DNA of 48,401 nucleotides from Paenibacillus ferrarius. Its GTDB lineage: Bacteria > Bacillota > Bacilli > Paenibacillales > NBRC-103111. Where the stretch lies: assembly GCF_002027705.1 (NCBI RefSeq), contig NZ_MBTG01000041.1:1-48401 (forward strand), given 5' to 3'. Made by a program: the position numbers and the translations under genes. The notes below the pieces were generated by a model. That model was not told where the DNA came from. It did not search any database and saw only the letters and a program-made list of their open reading frames with translations. The number at the start of each line of letters is the position of its first letter. The stretch's first letter is position 1. Of this stretch, positions 16,700 through 25,568 are shown piece by piece.

Positions 16700-17557
16700 T
16701 TAAAAAGGAACTCGAGGTCTTAGCGTTTCACTAGCCATCTCTAAATTACGATATTCGGAAGGAGACAAGCCCACATGTTTTTTAAAAGAAGTTGAAAAGT
16801 GCGAAGCATCATAAAAACCGGTAAGATTCGCGATTTCGTTAATCGACAACGCATAGCCAATCAGCAGCTCTTTGGCCTTTTCCAATCTGCGGTCATAAAT
16901 ATAGCGCATCGGCGAAACGCCCAGATGGGTCTTGAAAAAGCGAATAAAATAATTCGGATGGAAATTAGCCGTTTGCGAAAGCTCGTAGATCGTTAATTCT
17001 TTGTCCAAGTTCTCGTCAATATATTGGATGGTAGCCACTAAGCGATTCATGGAGGAGAATTTCCCAGTATCCTGCACCTCTATCATGGCATGGTCAATAT
17101 AGTAGGCGATCATCTCAAGCAGTGCAGACTGAATTTTCAGCAGCGCTGTTGGCTGCGTATTGCTGCGGTTATCAATCAGTTGTTGAAAATAACGCAGCAG
17201 CGTGGCATCATCCTGTACAGTCATAATGGGAGGAATGCCAATGGTTCGAAAAAGCTGGCTTAACCCCATGTTGGCCGTAAAATGACACCAGAACATGGTA
17301 AAGGGGCGGCCATGGGAGAACGCGTAGGATTGCACAACACCGGAGGGAGCAAAAAAAAGTTGACCGGCCTGCGGGCAATACAATTTCCCGTCCACCTGAA
17401 TCCAACCGTTTCCATCACAAATATAATAAAATTTATTGTACTCGGGAACGAAATTCTCCTTTCTCCATTCGGTAGAACAAACGGAATACTTCGCAGAAAT
17501 CAACTTCACCCTTAAATCAGATAGTTTGTAACTCAACAGATTATTCGTGATTTGCAT
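16700..17557 (-). CDS. AraC-family transcriptional regulator
   Basis: A 285-residue regulator. The N-terminal 150 residues form a cupin-type sugar-binding domain (YYICDGNGWIQVDGKLYCPQAGQLFFAPSGV). The C-terminal 100 residues hold the two helix-turn-helix motifs of AraC proteins (LTIYELSQTANFHPNYFIRFFKTHLGVSPMRYI and ALSINEIANLTGFYDASHFSTSFKKHVGLSPSEYR). It lies between module 1 and the secreted-protein gene, reads in the same direction as both, and follows the binding-protein terminator, so it has its own promoter. It probably controls the neighbouring secreted protein or the enzyme operon in response to a sugar. A weak AAAGGAAG site precedes the ATG. Confidence 0.92.
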   Translation of the reverse strand: MQITNNLLSYKLSDLRVKLISAKYSVCSTEWRKENFVPEYNKFYYICDGNGWIQVDGKLYCPQAGQLFFAPSGVVQSYAFSHGRPFTMFWCHFTANMGLSQLFRTIGIPPIMTVQDDATLLRYFQQLIDNRSNTQPTALLKIQSALLEMIAYYIDHAMIEVQDTGKFSSMNRLVATIQYIDENLDKELTIYELSQTANFHPNYFIRFFKTHLGVSPMRYIYDRRLEKAKELLIGYALSINEIANLTGFYDASHFSTSFKKHVGLSPSEYRNLEMASETLRPRVPF

Positions 17558-17609
17558 GGCCTTCGCTTCCTTTCTCCTTCATGCTTGTGCGCCTTGCGAG
17601 CATAATTAA

Positions 17610-17643
17610 GGAAAAGCCCCACCTGTCTGTTAGCAGGTGGAGC
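17610..17643 (-). terminator. Rho-independent terminator of transporter module 1
   Basis: On the - strand GCTCCACCTG and CAGGTGGGGC enclose an 8-base loop and are followed by TTTTCC. The hairpin stands 12 bases after the binding-protein stop codon. Confidence 0.85.
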
Positions 17644-17654
17644 ATCTTTACTTC

Positions 17655-19304
17655 CTATTTCTTCTTCATCGCATCATAGGCTTCCTGATGAATCTGCAAA
17701 TAACGCGGAAGCTTCATATTATCCAGATTTTTCACATACTCATCCCATTTTTTATCGATGTCCAAATCTCCGATAATCATTCTGGCTGTCGTTTCTTTCC
17801 GGTAATCATCGATGGTTTTACTGATATTGGCGATCTCATCGGACTGATCATTCGTAAAGAACAGCGTTGGAATTGCGTTCTTTGGATCTGGCTTATATGG
17901 TTCGTATTTATTCAGTGTCTCTTTGTACAGAATATCTTCCAGCGGATTTTTCGGGTCAGCCGTTTGACCCAAACGCCAATCGTTCGAGCGCAGGGAGGGT
18001 CCCACTTGTCCCCAAGTTGCGTTCTTCGCGCCAGGCGAAGAGTTTCCAAGCACCGTATACTTGGCTGGTTTGCCGTTAATGCCAATATCGTTAGGTCCGG
18101 CAGCCTTCCACTCCATATCCGGGCGGCCCAGTACAGCGCGCATCGTCGCTTCTTCCGAATACAAGAAGTCGGCTAACCGCATGGCGATCTCTGGATTTTT
18201 CATTTTATTCGTAATGACGAACGAGCCTGTTGTAATCCCTTGCGGGATATATTTAGACGCTTGAACGCCCCCAGGTCCTTTGAGTGGAGGAACAGCCACA
18301 TAATCCTTCCAGCGCGGGCCTTCCAGCAAATTAAAGACGGTTGGATTTTGCGCCGGAATGGCGCCCAGAATCTCAGCATCCGGATTTTCGCCTAATTTTC
18401 TCAACTGATTGCGATCTTGCGTGAACGATTGCGGGTCGATTAACCCTTCTTTAAACAGCTTGTTGAGATACTTGAGTCCTTCTTTATACTCAGGTTGGTT
18501 AAAGGCAACCTTGATCTTGCCATCTTTCAGAAATTGCATGCTTCGATCACTGTCAATGAATGCCTGCATCAGGTAGGTATCCACATATGAATTTGCGATG
18601 TTGGCTCCAACGAGCGGCAATTCGTCCGCTTTTTTATTGCCATTTGGATCTTTCTCTTTGAAAGCTTTTAGGACTTGATAGAATTCCTCTGTCGTCGTTG
18701 GTAGCTTCATTCCCACAGCATCCAGCCACTTTTGGTTCATCCACATTTTGCTGCTGTGCGTACAGTGGAAACATTCGTTCACAGAGGGAAGTCCGTAGAT
18801 ATTGCCATCAAAGTTCGAAGAAAGCTCCTTCGTGTACGGGAGGGATGCAAACATCTTCTTCGTTTCAACCCCATACTTATCAATAAGCTTGTTAAGCGGA
18901 ATGAATACGCCGTCCTTGCCGTAAAGCGACAACTGTACCGGTGTAATGTTAAAGCCCAGATACACGTCAGGGTAATCTCCGCTTGCCAAAGAAATATTCA
19001 GCTTCTGCTGCGGATCACTTGCTACGTCCCATTCAATATGGATATTCGTTTTCTCCTCCAGCCATTTGGTAAACTCATTGGTGGCGAAGTTTTCAACACT
19101 TGGATTTGTCCGGGACATCACTTTAATCGTCGTTTTCTCTTTGGTAATCGGAAGTACCCCTGGCGGATTTACAAGCTCATTTTGAGCAGCCTCAGGCTGC
19201 GTGGTTGCTTCAGTTGCCGTCTCCGTCTTATTGCAGCCACTTAAGAAAACGGTTGCACTTAGAAACAAACATAATGCTGAACCCAGAAACTTCTTTCTCT
19301 GCAT
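17655..19304 (-). CDS. Carbohydrate ABC-transporter binding lipoprotein (module 1)
   Basis: A 549-residue extracellular solute-binding protein of the large LplA/YtcQ type. The N-terminus MQRKKFLGS, a hydrophobic core and the lipobox LSGC give a lipid-anchored protein. The mature part has the usual family blocks (TNIHIEWDVASDPQQKLNISLASGDYPDV, IYGLPSVNECFHCTHSSKMWMNQKWLDAVG, FVITNKMKNPEIAMRLADFLYSEE). It should capture an oligosaccharide and hand it to the two permeases encoded just upstream. The start at 19304 is set by GGGAGG 9 bases upstream; the frame extends further to 19334 without a site. It is last in module 1 and ends at a strong terminator. The ligand cannot be read from sequence. 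Confidence 0.93.
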   Translation of the reverse strand: MQRKKFLGSALCLFLSATVFLSGCNKTETATEATTQPEAAQNELVNPPGVLPITKEKTTIKVMSRTNPSVENFATNEFTKWLEEKTNIHIEWDVASDPQQKLNISLASGDYPDVYLGFNITPVQLSLYGKDGVFIPLNKLIDKYGVETKKMFASLPYTKELSSNFDGNIYGLPSVNECFHCTHSSKMWMNQKWLDAVGMKLPTTTEEFYQVLKAFKEKDPNGNKKADELPLVGANIANSYVDTYLMQAFIDSDRSMQFLKDGKIKVAFNQPEYKEGLKYLNKLFKEGLIDPQSFTQDRNQLRKLGENPDAEILGAIPAQNPTVFNLLEGPRWKDYVAVPPLKGPGGVQASKYIPQGITTGSFVITNKMKNPEIAMRLADFLYSEEATMRAVLGRPDMEWKAAGPNDIGINGKPAKYTVLGNSSPGAKNATWGQVGPSLRSNDWRLGQTADPKNPLEDILYKETLNKYEPYKPDPKNAIPTLFFTNDQSDEIANISKTIDDYRKETTARMIIGDLDIDKKWDEYVKNLDNMKLPRYLQIHQEAYDAMKKK

Positions 19305-19340
19305 GCGTATTTCCTCCCTTTTTATTTCACACATCTATGG

Positions 19341-20240
19341 TTAGCCCTTTAAGGAACCAATCATCATCCCTTTAACAAAGTGCCTTTGGATAAACGGATA
19401 CACCACGAGCACCGGAATGGTTGAAACCACAATTAGCGAGTATTTCAGAAGCTCTCTCATTCCTTCTCGCTGGGCGGCGCCTACGACATCTGTAATGACT
19501 TCTTCATCAAAGGTGTTCTTCACCAGCACATCACGCAAAATAATTTGCAGCGGATACAAGTCCGGCGATTTCAAATAAAGCAGAGCTGCGAAGTAAGTGT
19601 TCCAATGCCCTACCGCGTAAAATAAAGAAAGCACAGCGATGATAGGACCAGATAACGGAGCAACGATTTTGACCAAAAATTTGTAATCACTGCACCCATC
19701 CAAATGCGCTGCTTCGAGAAGTTCATCCGGAATCGTCGTTTGGAAATACGTCCTTGCAATAATAACACTCATGACGCTCATAATTCCCGGAACAATGAGT
19801 GCCCAGCGCGAATCAATCATCCCAAGCGACTTAATTAGCAGGTAGTTCGGAATTAATCCTCCGCCAAACATCATCGTGAATACGAATAACGCCATAACCG
19901 CATTTCGGATATAAAAGTCTTTGCGTGATAACGGATAGGCTGCAATAAGCGTCATAATGACATTAAAAATCGTTCCCACAATCGCATAATACATGGAATT
20001 CGCAAAACCAACCCAGATCTGTTTGTGCTTAAACACAGCTTCATAGCCCTGAAAGGAGATATCGACCGGCCACAGCCATACTTTACCCGAAATGACAGCG
20101 GCAGATGAACTGAAGGAAGCGCTTATAACATAAATAAGCGGATATAAGACGGTGAGCGTAAACAGGCAAAGCATCGTGTAATTGGCAATGTTAAACAATT
20201 GATCGCCTTTGGATTCATGAATTCGGGTCGACTTCATCAT
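19341..20240 (-). CDS. LplC/YteP-type sugar ABC permease (module 1)
   Basis: A 299-residue CUT1-family inner permease with six predicted membrane segments, the first at about residues 20-40 (YTMLCLFTLTVLYPLIYVIS). The EAA loop that contacts the ATPase reads ELLEAAHLDGCSDYKFLVKIVAPLSGP. The C-terminus FIQRHFVKGMMIGSLKG is the standard ending of this subfamily. It pairs with the permease encoded 18 bases upstream. No ATPase gene is present in this window. Confidence 0.93.
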   Translation of the reverse strand: MMKSTRIHESKGDQLFNIANYTMLCLFTLTVLYPLIYVISASFSSSAAVISGKVWLWPVDISFQGYEAVFKHKQIWVGFANSMYYAIVGTIFNVIMTLIAAYPLSRKDFYIRNAVMALFVFTMMFGGGLIPNYLLIKSLGMIDSRWALIVPGIMSVMSVIIARTYFQTTIPDELLEAAHLDGCSDYKFLVKIVAPLSGPIIAVLSLFYAVGHWNTYFAALLYLKSPDLYPLQIILRDVLVKNTFDEEVITDVVGAAQREGMRELLKYSLIVVSTIPVLVVYPFIQRHFVKGMMIGSLKG

Positions 20241-20258
20241 CTTGCTGTTTGCACCTCT

Positions 20259-21233
20259 TTACCACAGGCTTGTTTGCCCTAATTTTTTGGCGACTTTATT
20301 CACCGTGAACAGCAAGATTAAATTGATTACCGAGGTGAACAACCCGATCGCCGAAGCATATGAATACTTAATTCCTGTCGAGAGAAGGCCAACCTTATAC
20401 ACGTAAGTGTCGATGACTTCGGAAGTACTTACATTTAATGGATTTTGCATCAACAATACCTTCTCAAAGCCAACATCCATCATATTGCCTACATTCATAA
20501 TCAATAATATCGTTGCAACCGGAATAATGCCGGGAATGTCCACATGCCACATTCTTTGAACTTTCGTCGCCCCATCCATGACCGCTGCTTCATGCAGCGA
20601 GGGATCTATGCCAGCCAAGGCGGCTAAATAAATGATACAACCGAATCCCACGTTCTGCCAAATGCCGGACCAGACATACAAGGATTTAAAGTGGTCCGGA
20701 TTGCCGAAAAAGTCAATTTTGTCAAATCCAATTTGCGCCAAAAGCATATTTACGATCCCTGTTTTAGGATCCAACAGCTGCATAATAATACCGATCATGA
20801 CGACCATGGAAATAAAGTGCGGTGCATACGTAATCATCTGCACAGACTTTTTCATGAACGGGCGGTTCACATAATTCAAACAAAGCGCCAGTAGGATGGG
20901 GAATGGGAACCCTGCTAACAAGCCATAGAAGCTAAGGCCAAGCGTGTTCTTAATAACCTTCCAGAATTCATAGGAGTTAAAAAAGTTTCTGAAATGCTTT
21001 AGTCCCACCCAATCACTGCCGAAAAACCCTTTATGAGGCACATAATCCTGAAAGGCAATAACCGCCCCATACATGGGTATGTATTTGAATATTATAATGT
21101 AAAGAATAGGCAGCAAGCATAATAAGTACAGCTGTGGAACTTTTCTCATATTGCGAAACAGCTGAACCATGACACTTGTTTTATGTTTGCGCTCGTTTCG
21201 AGCTTGGCTGACCGTTTTACTGACAATTTCCAA
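20259..21233 (-). CDS. LplB/YteP-type sugar ABC permease (module 1), TTG start
   Basis: A 324-residue CUT1 permease with six membrane segments and the EAA loop HEAAVMDGATKVQRMWHVDIPGI. The sequence IFKYIPMYGAVIAFQDY is the subfamily signature after the first segment. The start is taken as TTG at 21233 because AGGAGGAGG lies 6 bases upstream and because a promoter occupies 21289-21318; the open frame runs up to an ATG at 21293 that would lie within the -10 element. This is the first gene of the LplB-LplC-SBP operon of module 1, divergent from none and 450 bases after the kinase gene on the same strand. Confidence 0.92.
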   Translation of the reverse strand: MEIVSKTVSQARNERKHKTSVMVQLFRNMRKVPQLYLLCLLPILYIIIFKYIPMYGAVIAFQDYVPHKGFFGSDWVGLKHFRNFFNSYEFWKVIKNTLGLSFYGLLAGFPFPILLALCLNYVNRPFMKKSVQMITYAPHFISMVVMIGIIMQLLDPKTGIVNMLLAQIGFDKIDFFGNPDHFKSLYVWSGIWQNVGFGCIIYLAALAGIDPSLHEAAVMDGATKVQRMWHVDIPGIIPVATILLIMNVGNMMDVGFEKVLLMQNPLNVSTSEVIDTYVYKVGLLSTGIKYSYASAIGLFTSVINLILLFTVNKVAKKLGQTSLW

Positions 21234-21288
21234 GCGAAGCCTCCTCCTCTCATTTGTTAGTTTCATCATAGTTTTTTGAGGGACGGCG

Positions 21289-21318
21289 AGCATACTAGTT
21301 TTTTAAGCACCTATTCAA
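21289..21318 (-). promoter_or_regulatory. Promoter of the module 1 transport operon
   Basis: On the - strand TTGAAT (21313-21318) and TATGCT (21289-21294) are 18 bases apart. The -10 lies within CTTAAAAAACTAGTATGCT, almost identical to the element before the SLH-protein gene. Transcription would start near 21281, leaving a leader of about 48 bases before the TTG start. Confidence 0.6.
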
Positions 21319-21345
21319 CTAATTTATGATACTCCCCTGACCAAA

Positions 21346-21594
21346 TGGAACTATGATCCTCTATTTGACTCAGAATCGACTATTTACCGCTGAAAGGGAA
21401 CTATTGCCCTTATTCCACCTCCCTAGGGTAAAATTCAAGTAAATTAGCTGAAATAGCGTACCGTAGTTCCGTCTGACTAACCAAATGGCTAATTTCATGA
21501 TGAATAAGGGAACCCAGTTCCCTTTGGGGTTCATTCGGGGTTCATTCGCGGCTCGAACCCTTTCGATTCGGCTGCATTCACCGGGGTTCATTCA
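21346..21594. repeat. Degenerate GGGAACTA repeat cluster with GGGGTTCATTC repeats
   Basis: GGAACTATGATCCTCTATTT (about 21347-21366) and GGGAACTATTGCCCTTATT (21396-21414) are direct copies, and AATAGCGTACCGTAGTTCC (21452-21470) is an inverted copy, of the unit found at 321-500. GGGAACCCAGTTCCC (21508-21522) is a small palindrome. GGGGTTCATTC occurs at 21526, 21537 and about 21585. No gene lies in this 390-base gap. Confidence 0.65.
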
Positions 21595-21610
21595 GGCTCA
21601 CCTATCCAAC

Positions 21611-21668
21611 ATAAAAAAAAGAGAATACAAGGATTACGTGCAGAAATGCAGCGTTCCCTGAATTCTCT
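21611..21668 (-). terminator. Rho-independent terminator after the module 1 kinase
   Basis: On the - strand AGAGAAT...ATTCTCT arms form a long imperfect hairpin with TGCA/TGCA at the tip, followed by eight T residues (21613-21620 region). It lies 15 bases beyond the kinase stop codon, so regulator and transporter genes of module 1 are separate transcripts. Confidence 0.75.
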
Positions 21669-21683
21669 AATAGGTCTTCTATA

Positions 21684-23495
21684 TTAAGGAGAGAAGCCGA
21701 TGTCTCCGGTCTTATCCGGCATTCGTAAGGTAATTTTCGTACCTGGTTCGCCCTCATTATTCGTAATGGATAAGCCATAGTTCTCACCGAATACGATTTG
21801 AATACGGCTGTGCACGTTCACGAGGCCAATCCCTCCCTCTCGCTCCTTGCGCTCAGGAAATGGCGAATGAAGATGCTGCTTCATCAGCTTGGTCCGAAGC
21901 TCCTTGAGCGTGTCCGGCGTTATGCCGCAGCCATTGTCCGTGACGGTCACAACGAAGTCCTCGTTCTCCGTATAGGCATCGATGCGAATCCGATGATAAC
22001 TTTCGATCCCCTCCGGGAAGGCATGCTTGAATATATTCTCCACTAATGGCTGCAAGGTCAGCCTGACCATTTTCTTTAATAGCAGTTCTGGAGGAATCAG
22101 TACCTCCAACTCAAAAGGATGGCCCAAGCGATAATCCATAATCGTCATAAATTGCAGAACATGCTTCAGTTCATTCGCGACGGTAATTTCCTCTAGATCA
22201 GCCCGAATCGAATAGCGCAGCATGTAAGAAAGCGATCGGACAATCTCTTTAATCTCCTGAGAATCCTGTACAACCGCATAGCAAACAATCGTTTCCAAGG
22301 TATTGTAGAGAAAATGCGGATTGATCTGCAGCTGCAGCGCCTGGAATTCAGCGGCTTGCCTTTTCAGCTGATACTCCTTATTCTTCAGCTCTTCCGCATA
22401 TACCTGTTCCATCAGCTCCTGCAGCCTCGACACCATCATATTATAGCTGACAATGAGACGATCCATCTCGTCTGTCCGCCCGCTAATCGCAACATGTGTC
22501 CAGTCGCCTTTCTCTGTTCGGCGCATGCCGCTTTCCAGCTTTTTGATGGGCTGAACGATCGACCTCCCGAATCGGTAAGCGAGAATTAAAGCAAGGACCA
22601 ATGCAAACGCACAGGTGATGAGCGTTGTCTTTCTAATGTTCTTAACCGGAGCTTTAAGCTCGTTAAGCGGCATAGAAGCAACAAGCGTCCAGCCGGAGTA
22701 GTTGGACCTTTGATTGAAATGTACCCGTTCGATACCATCCGTATAGGTAAAAATGCGATTCTGATTTTCCTTCAGCTTCGTCAACAGCCCTTCATTCAGC
22801 TGCTTTCCAATCATTTCGGCTTTCGGATGGTACACGATTTTGCCGTTGTCATTCACGATATAGAAATAACCGGTCTCTCCCAGCCGTATTCCCTTCCACA
22901 AGGTTGTAAGCTCTTCGATATTCAACTCAATGCCAACAATGCCTTTGAACACCTTCGACGTTTGACGATCCGAAATTTTGCGGGTAACCGCCAGCTTGCC
23001 GTCCAGAAAGCTCCAGTCCATAATCGTCAATTTGCCGTCGTTATTCGTCATCTTCTTAAGAACATCCAGCTTGTCTTGAAAGACCGACTGGTTAAAGTCG
23101 ATCACATCCGTATTATGGTCATAGATGCTTAAACCGTTATAGCCAATTAAATAGACCATACTGATTTCTGGATTGTTAATAAAAAGAGGCTGAATCACCT
23201 TTTCCTTGATCGGGCGAATCGCCAAAAAATACGAGACAAAGTTGTTTTTGTCCGTATTTAGAAATTCCTTGACATTCGTCGACGTGAGCATGGACAACGT
23301 GGCGCGATCATACTTTTTCAAATACATATCCGTATGATTCATGGCGTTATCCACGATTTGCGTCAGGAGCTCATTGGTTTGTTTATCTACTTCTTTGGAC
23401 GACTGGACGTAAAGGACGAAGCCGACGATGGAAGAAGATATCACAATCACAATTACGAAATAAGCGAACATTCTAGCCGCCAAGCTGGATCTCAT
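21684..23495 (-). CDS. YesM-type sensor histidine kinase (module 1)
   Basis: A 603-residue membrane kinase. One membrane segment at about residues 10-32 and one at about 290-312 enclose an extracellular Cache-type sensor domain. A HAMP linker follows (RFGRSIVQPIKKLESGMRRTEKGDW). His394 in QINPHFLYNTLE is the phosphoacceptor of the LytS/YesM class, and the ATPase domain carries QPLVENIFKHAF, DNGCGI and GGIGLVNV. Its start overlaps the regulator stop as TAATG, so translation is coupled. It probably senses the sugar, directly or through the binding protein, and phosphorylates the partner encoded just upstream. The protein is clearly a paralogue of the module 2 kinase. Confidence 0.94.
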   Translation of the reverse strand: MRSSLAARMFAYFVIVIVISSSIVGFVLYVQSSKEVDKQTNELLTQIVDNAMNHTDMYLKKYDRATLSMLTSTNVKEFLNTDKNNFVSYFLAIRPIKEKVIQPLFINNPEISMVYLIGYNGLSIYDHNTDVIDFNQSVFQDKLDVLKKMTNNDGKLTIMDWSFLDGKLAVTRKISDRQTSKVFKGIVGIELNIEELTTLWKGIRLGETGYFYIVNDNGKIVYHPKAEMIGKQLNEGLLTKLKENQNRIFTYTDGIERVHFNQRSNYSGWTLVASMPLNELKAPVKNIRKTTLITCAFALVLALILAYRFGRSIVQPIKKLESGMRRTEKGDWTHVAISGRTDEMDRLIVSYNMMVSRLQELMEQVYAEELKNKEYQLKRQAAEFQALQLQINPHFLYNTLETIVCYAVVQDSQEIKEIVRSLSYMLRYSIRADLEEITVANELKHVLQFMTIMDYRLGHPFELEVLIPPELLLKKMVRLTLQPLVENIFKHAFPEGIESYHRIRIDAYTENEDFVVTVTDNGCGITPDTLKELRTKLMKQHLHSPFPERKEREGGIGLVNVHSRIQIVFGENYGLSITNNEGEPGTKITLRMPDKTGDIGFSP

Positions 23496-24520
23496 TATTT
23501 GATCCCCAGCATGCAGCGGTATTCGCTTGGCGAGCAGCCTGTCATTTTTTTGAAAATCTTCGTGAAATACGGGTAGTTTTGATACCCAATGGTCACTCCG
23601 ACATCAACGACCTTGTAATGCGGCATTTCGAGCAGCCGTTTGGCCATCTCGATCCGTTTTTTCATCCGATATTGCACAAAGGTTTCGTTCGTCATTTTCT
23701 TAAACATATAGCTGAAATAAGTAGGCGCAAGCCCCATCTTCTCGGCTACTTCCTCAAGACTCAGCTCCTCGGATATATGCAAATCAATATACGCCTTGGC
23801 TTCCTCAAACAGACTTTTTTGATTGCCGCCACGCCACAGGAACAGCTGATGATACAGGCTCACTAATTCCTGCTCCAAGTATTCAATGGCACTTTCAATG
23901 CTGTTCAGCTGCGTTAAGGGAGCACTCGTCGTAAAAGTAACCATACCGTGTGCGTTCAGCTTCTTCACTACAATTTTCAGACCATCGGCAATAATGCGTT
24001 CCAATTGTTCAACCTGAATACCCTTGGTCAAATCCCCTTTCTTCCAAACGTCCATAAGGCCATGCAGCGCCTCCAAATCAGCGGACCAGATCGTCGACTC
24101 AACGCGCTCGAGCCACTCCTCCACCTGGAAAAATGAGATCGGCTGAGCTTGGTCCTGCTCCAATAGAAGTTTGTTCAGCACAGGGTACAGCTCATGTTCG
24201 GTAAGCGGTTTCAAAAGGTATTCCTTCACACCGTAGGTCAAACACTTCTGTGCATAGGTGAATTCATCATAGCCGGAAATAACCACGATAGGAACGTTAA
24301 TATTCAGCTCCTGGATTTGTCTGCACAGGGCTAAGCCGTCCATCTTCGGCATCCGAATATCGGTCAGAATCATATCTGGGCGCTGCTTGCTGAGATGCTC
24401 GAGCGCTTCAACCCCATTGGCCACGACGACTGGGCGAAACAATGGATTGCACTGTCTAACCAGCTTAGCCAGACCCATTCGAACCATCGGTTCGTCATCA
24501 ACAATGAGGATATGTTTCAT
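23495..24520 (-). CDS. YesN-type response regulator, receiver plus AraC-type HTH (module 1)
   Basis: A 341-residue regulator. The receiver domain covers residues 1-120 with Asp8/Asp9, the phosphoacceptor Asp54 in ILTDIRMPKMDG and Lys in YLLKPL. A linker of about 115 residues leads to an AraC-type DNA-binding domain (LSLEEVAEKMGLAPTYFSYMFKKMTNETFVQYRMKKRIEMAKRLL and VVDVGVTIGYQNYPYFTKIFKKMTGCSPSEYR). The start at 24520 has AAGGAG 10 bases upstream; the frame is open to 24610 without a site. It is translationally coupled to its kinase and should activate the LplB-LplC-SBP operon. Confidence 0.94.
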   Translation of the reverse strand: MKHILIVDDEPMVRMGLAKLVRQCNPLFRPVVVANGVEALEHLSKQRPDMILTDIRMPKMDGLALCRQIQELNINVPIVVISGYDEFTYAQKCLTYGVKEYLLKPLTEHELYPVLNKLLLEQDQAQPISFFQVEEWLERVESTIWSADLEALHGLMDVWKKGDLTKGIQVEQLERIIADGLKIVVKKLNAHGMVTFTTSAPLTQLNSIESAIEYLEQELVSLYHQLFLWRGGNQKSLFEEAKAYIDLHISEELSLEEVAEKMGLAPTYFSYMFKKMTNETFVQYRMKKRIEMAKRLLEMPHYKVVDVGVTIGYQNYPYFTKIFKKMTGCSPSEYRCMLGIK

Positions 24521-24674
24521 TCCGTATGCACTCCTTTTGACTATCGTCTCTCCCGCACGCGCTGTTTGGCAATCGGCTAGAGGTAATCTTATTTTAAAGT
24601 ATAACCTCAAACGACTTGATATGATTATGTTTATTTAAGATGCTATTTGTTTTTTTACTGTTTTTGGTGCAAAT

Positions 24675-25544
24675 CTATGATTTGATGGAGCCCACCATCA
24701 TGCCTTTCATAAAGTGCTTCTGAAGAAACGGATATACGAGCAGGATCGGGATCGTCGCCACCACAATCACCGCCATTTTCAACCCCTCTGGGGAGACAAG
24801 CAGTTGGAGATCTGAAGTGACATCCGAGGAGCCCATATTATCCGTGATGACAATTTCGCGGAGCCTGACTTGCAGCGTGATTAGCGATCTTTTGTCAATA
24901 TAATAAATGGCTTGAGCATACATATTCCAATTCGCTACAGCGTACATAATGCCCATTGTCGCCATGACCGGCCTCGATAAAGGAAGCACAACGTTCCAGA
25001 TGATCCGGAACTCTCCACATCCATCGATACGGGCGGAGTCCAGCAATTCCTGCGGGAGATTAAGAAAGAAGGAACGCATGACGAATAGATTAAATGCGCT
25101 AATGACAGTTGGGATCATCAGCACCCATAATGTGTTCAGCATATGCAGATTTTTCAGCAGCAAATAATTCGGAATGAGCGGTGCGTGAAAGATCATGGTG
25201 ATCAGGATGTAAATCAGCGCGGGTTTCCGAAACAAATACTCTTGGCGAGAAAGCGGATAGGCTAAGCTGGCCGTCACCGCTAGGTTCATCAGCGTGCCAA
25301 ACACGGTAATCGTCAAACTATTGCGGAAAGCCATCCACATCGTCGCATCTTTCACGATCATGTGATAATTCTCCAACGTGAATCCGACCGGCCACAGGCC
25401 GACAGTTCGACGATTGATAGCTACCGCATCACTGAAGGATAACGCGATGACATGCAACAGCGGCAGCACCATGGTAAGTCCAATCAGAAACAATAACAGC
25501 AGATTAAAGTACTGAAACGCTTGCTGGCTCTTTGTTGTAATCAC
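24675..25544 (-). CDS. LplC-type sugar ABC permease (module 2), GTG start
   Basis: A 289-residue CUT1 permease with six membrane segments, EAA loop ELLDSARIDGCGEFRIIWNVVLPLSRP and the C-terminal QKHFMKGMMVGSIKS. The GTG at 25544 is chosen because AGGAGG lies 8 bases upstream; the GTG at 25553 would overlap that site. It is the last gene of module 2, 24 bases after the LplB partner. The 154-base gap after it shows no clear terminator, so some transcription may continue into the module 1 regulator genes. Confidence 0.92.
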   Translation of the reverse strand: MITTKSQQAFQYFNLLLLFLIGLTMVLPLLHVIALSFSDAVAINRRTVGLWPVGFTLENYHMIVKDATMWMAFRNSLTITVFGTLMNLAVTASLAYPLSRQEYLFRKPALIYILITMIFHAPLIPNYLLLKNLHMLNTLWVLMIPTVISAFNLFVMRSFFLNLPQELLDSARIDGCGEFRIIWNVVLPLSRPVMATMGIMYAVANWNMYAQAIYYIDKRSLITLQVRLREIVITDNMGSSDVTSDLQLLVSPEGLKMAVIVVATIPILLVYPFLQKHFMKGMMVGSIKS

Positions 25545-25568
25545 GTAACTCACCTCCTGTGGAACAAC

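Noticed and set aside
21234..21293. Upstream ATG at 21293 as start of the module 1 LplB gene
   Set aside because: It lies in the -10 element and has no ribosome binding site, whereas TTG at 21233 has AGGAGGAGG 6 bases upstream.
24521..24674. Search for a terminator or promoter between modules 2 and 1
   Set aside because: Only a weak AAATC/GATTT hairpin without a T-run and a TATACT-like -10 without a -35 were found, so no feature was called.
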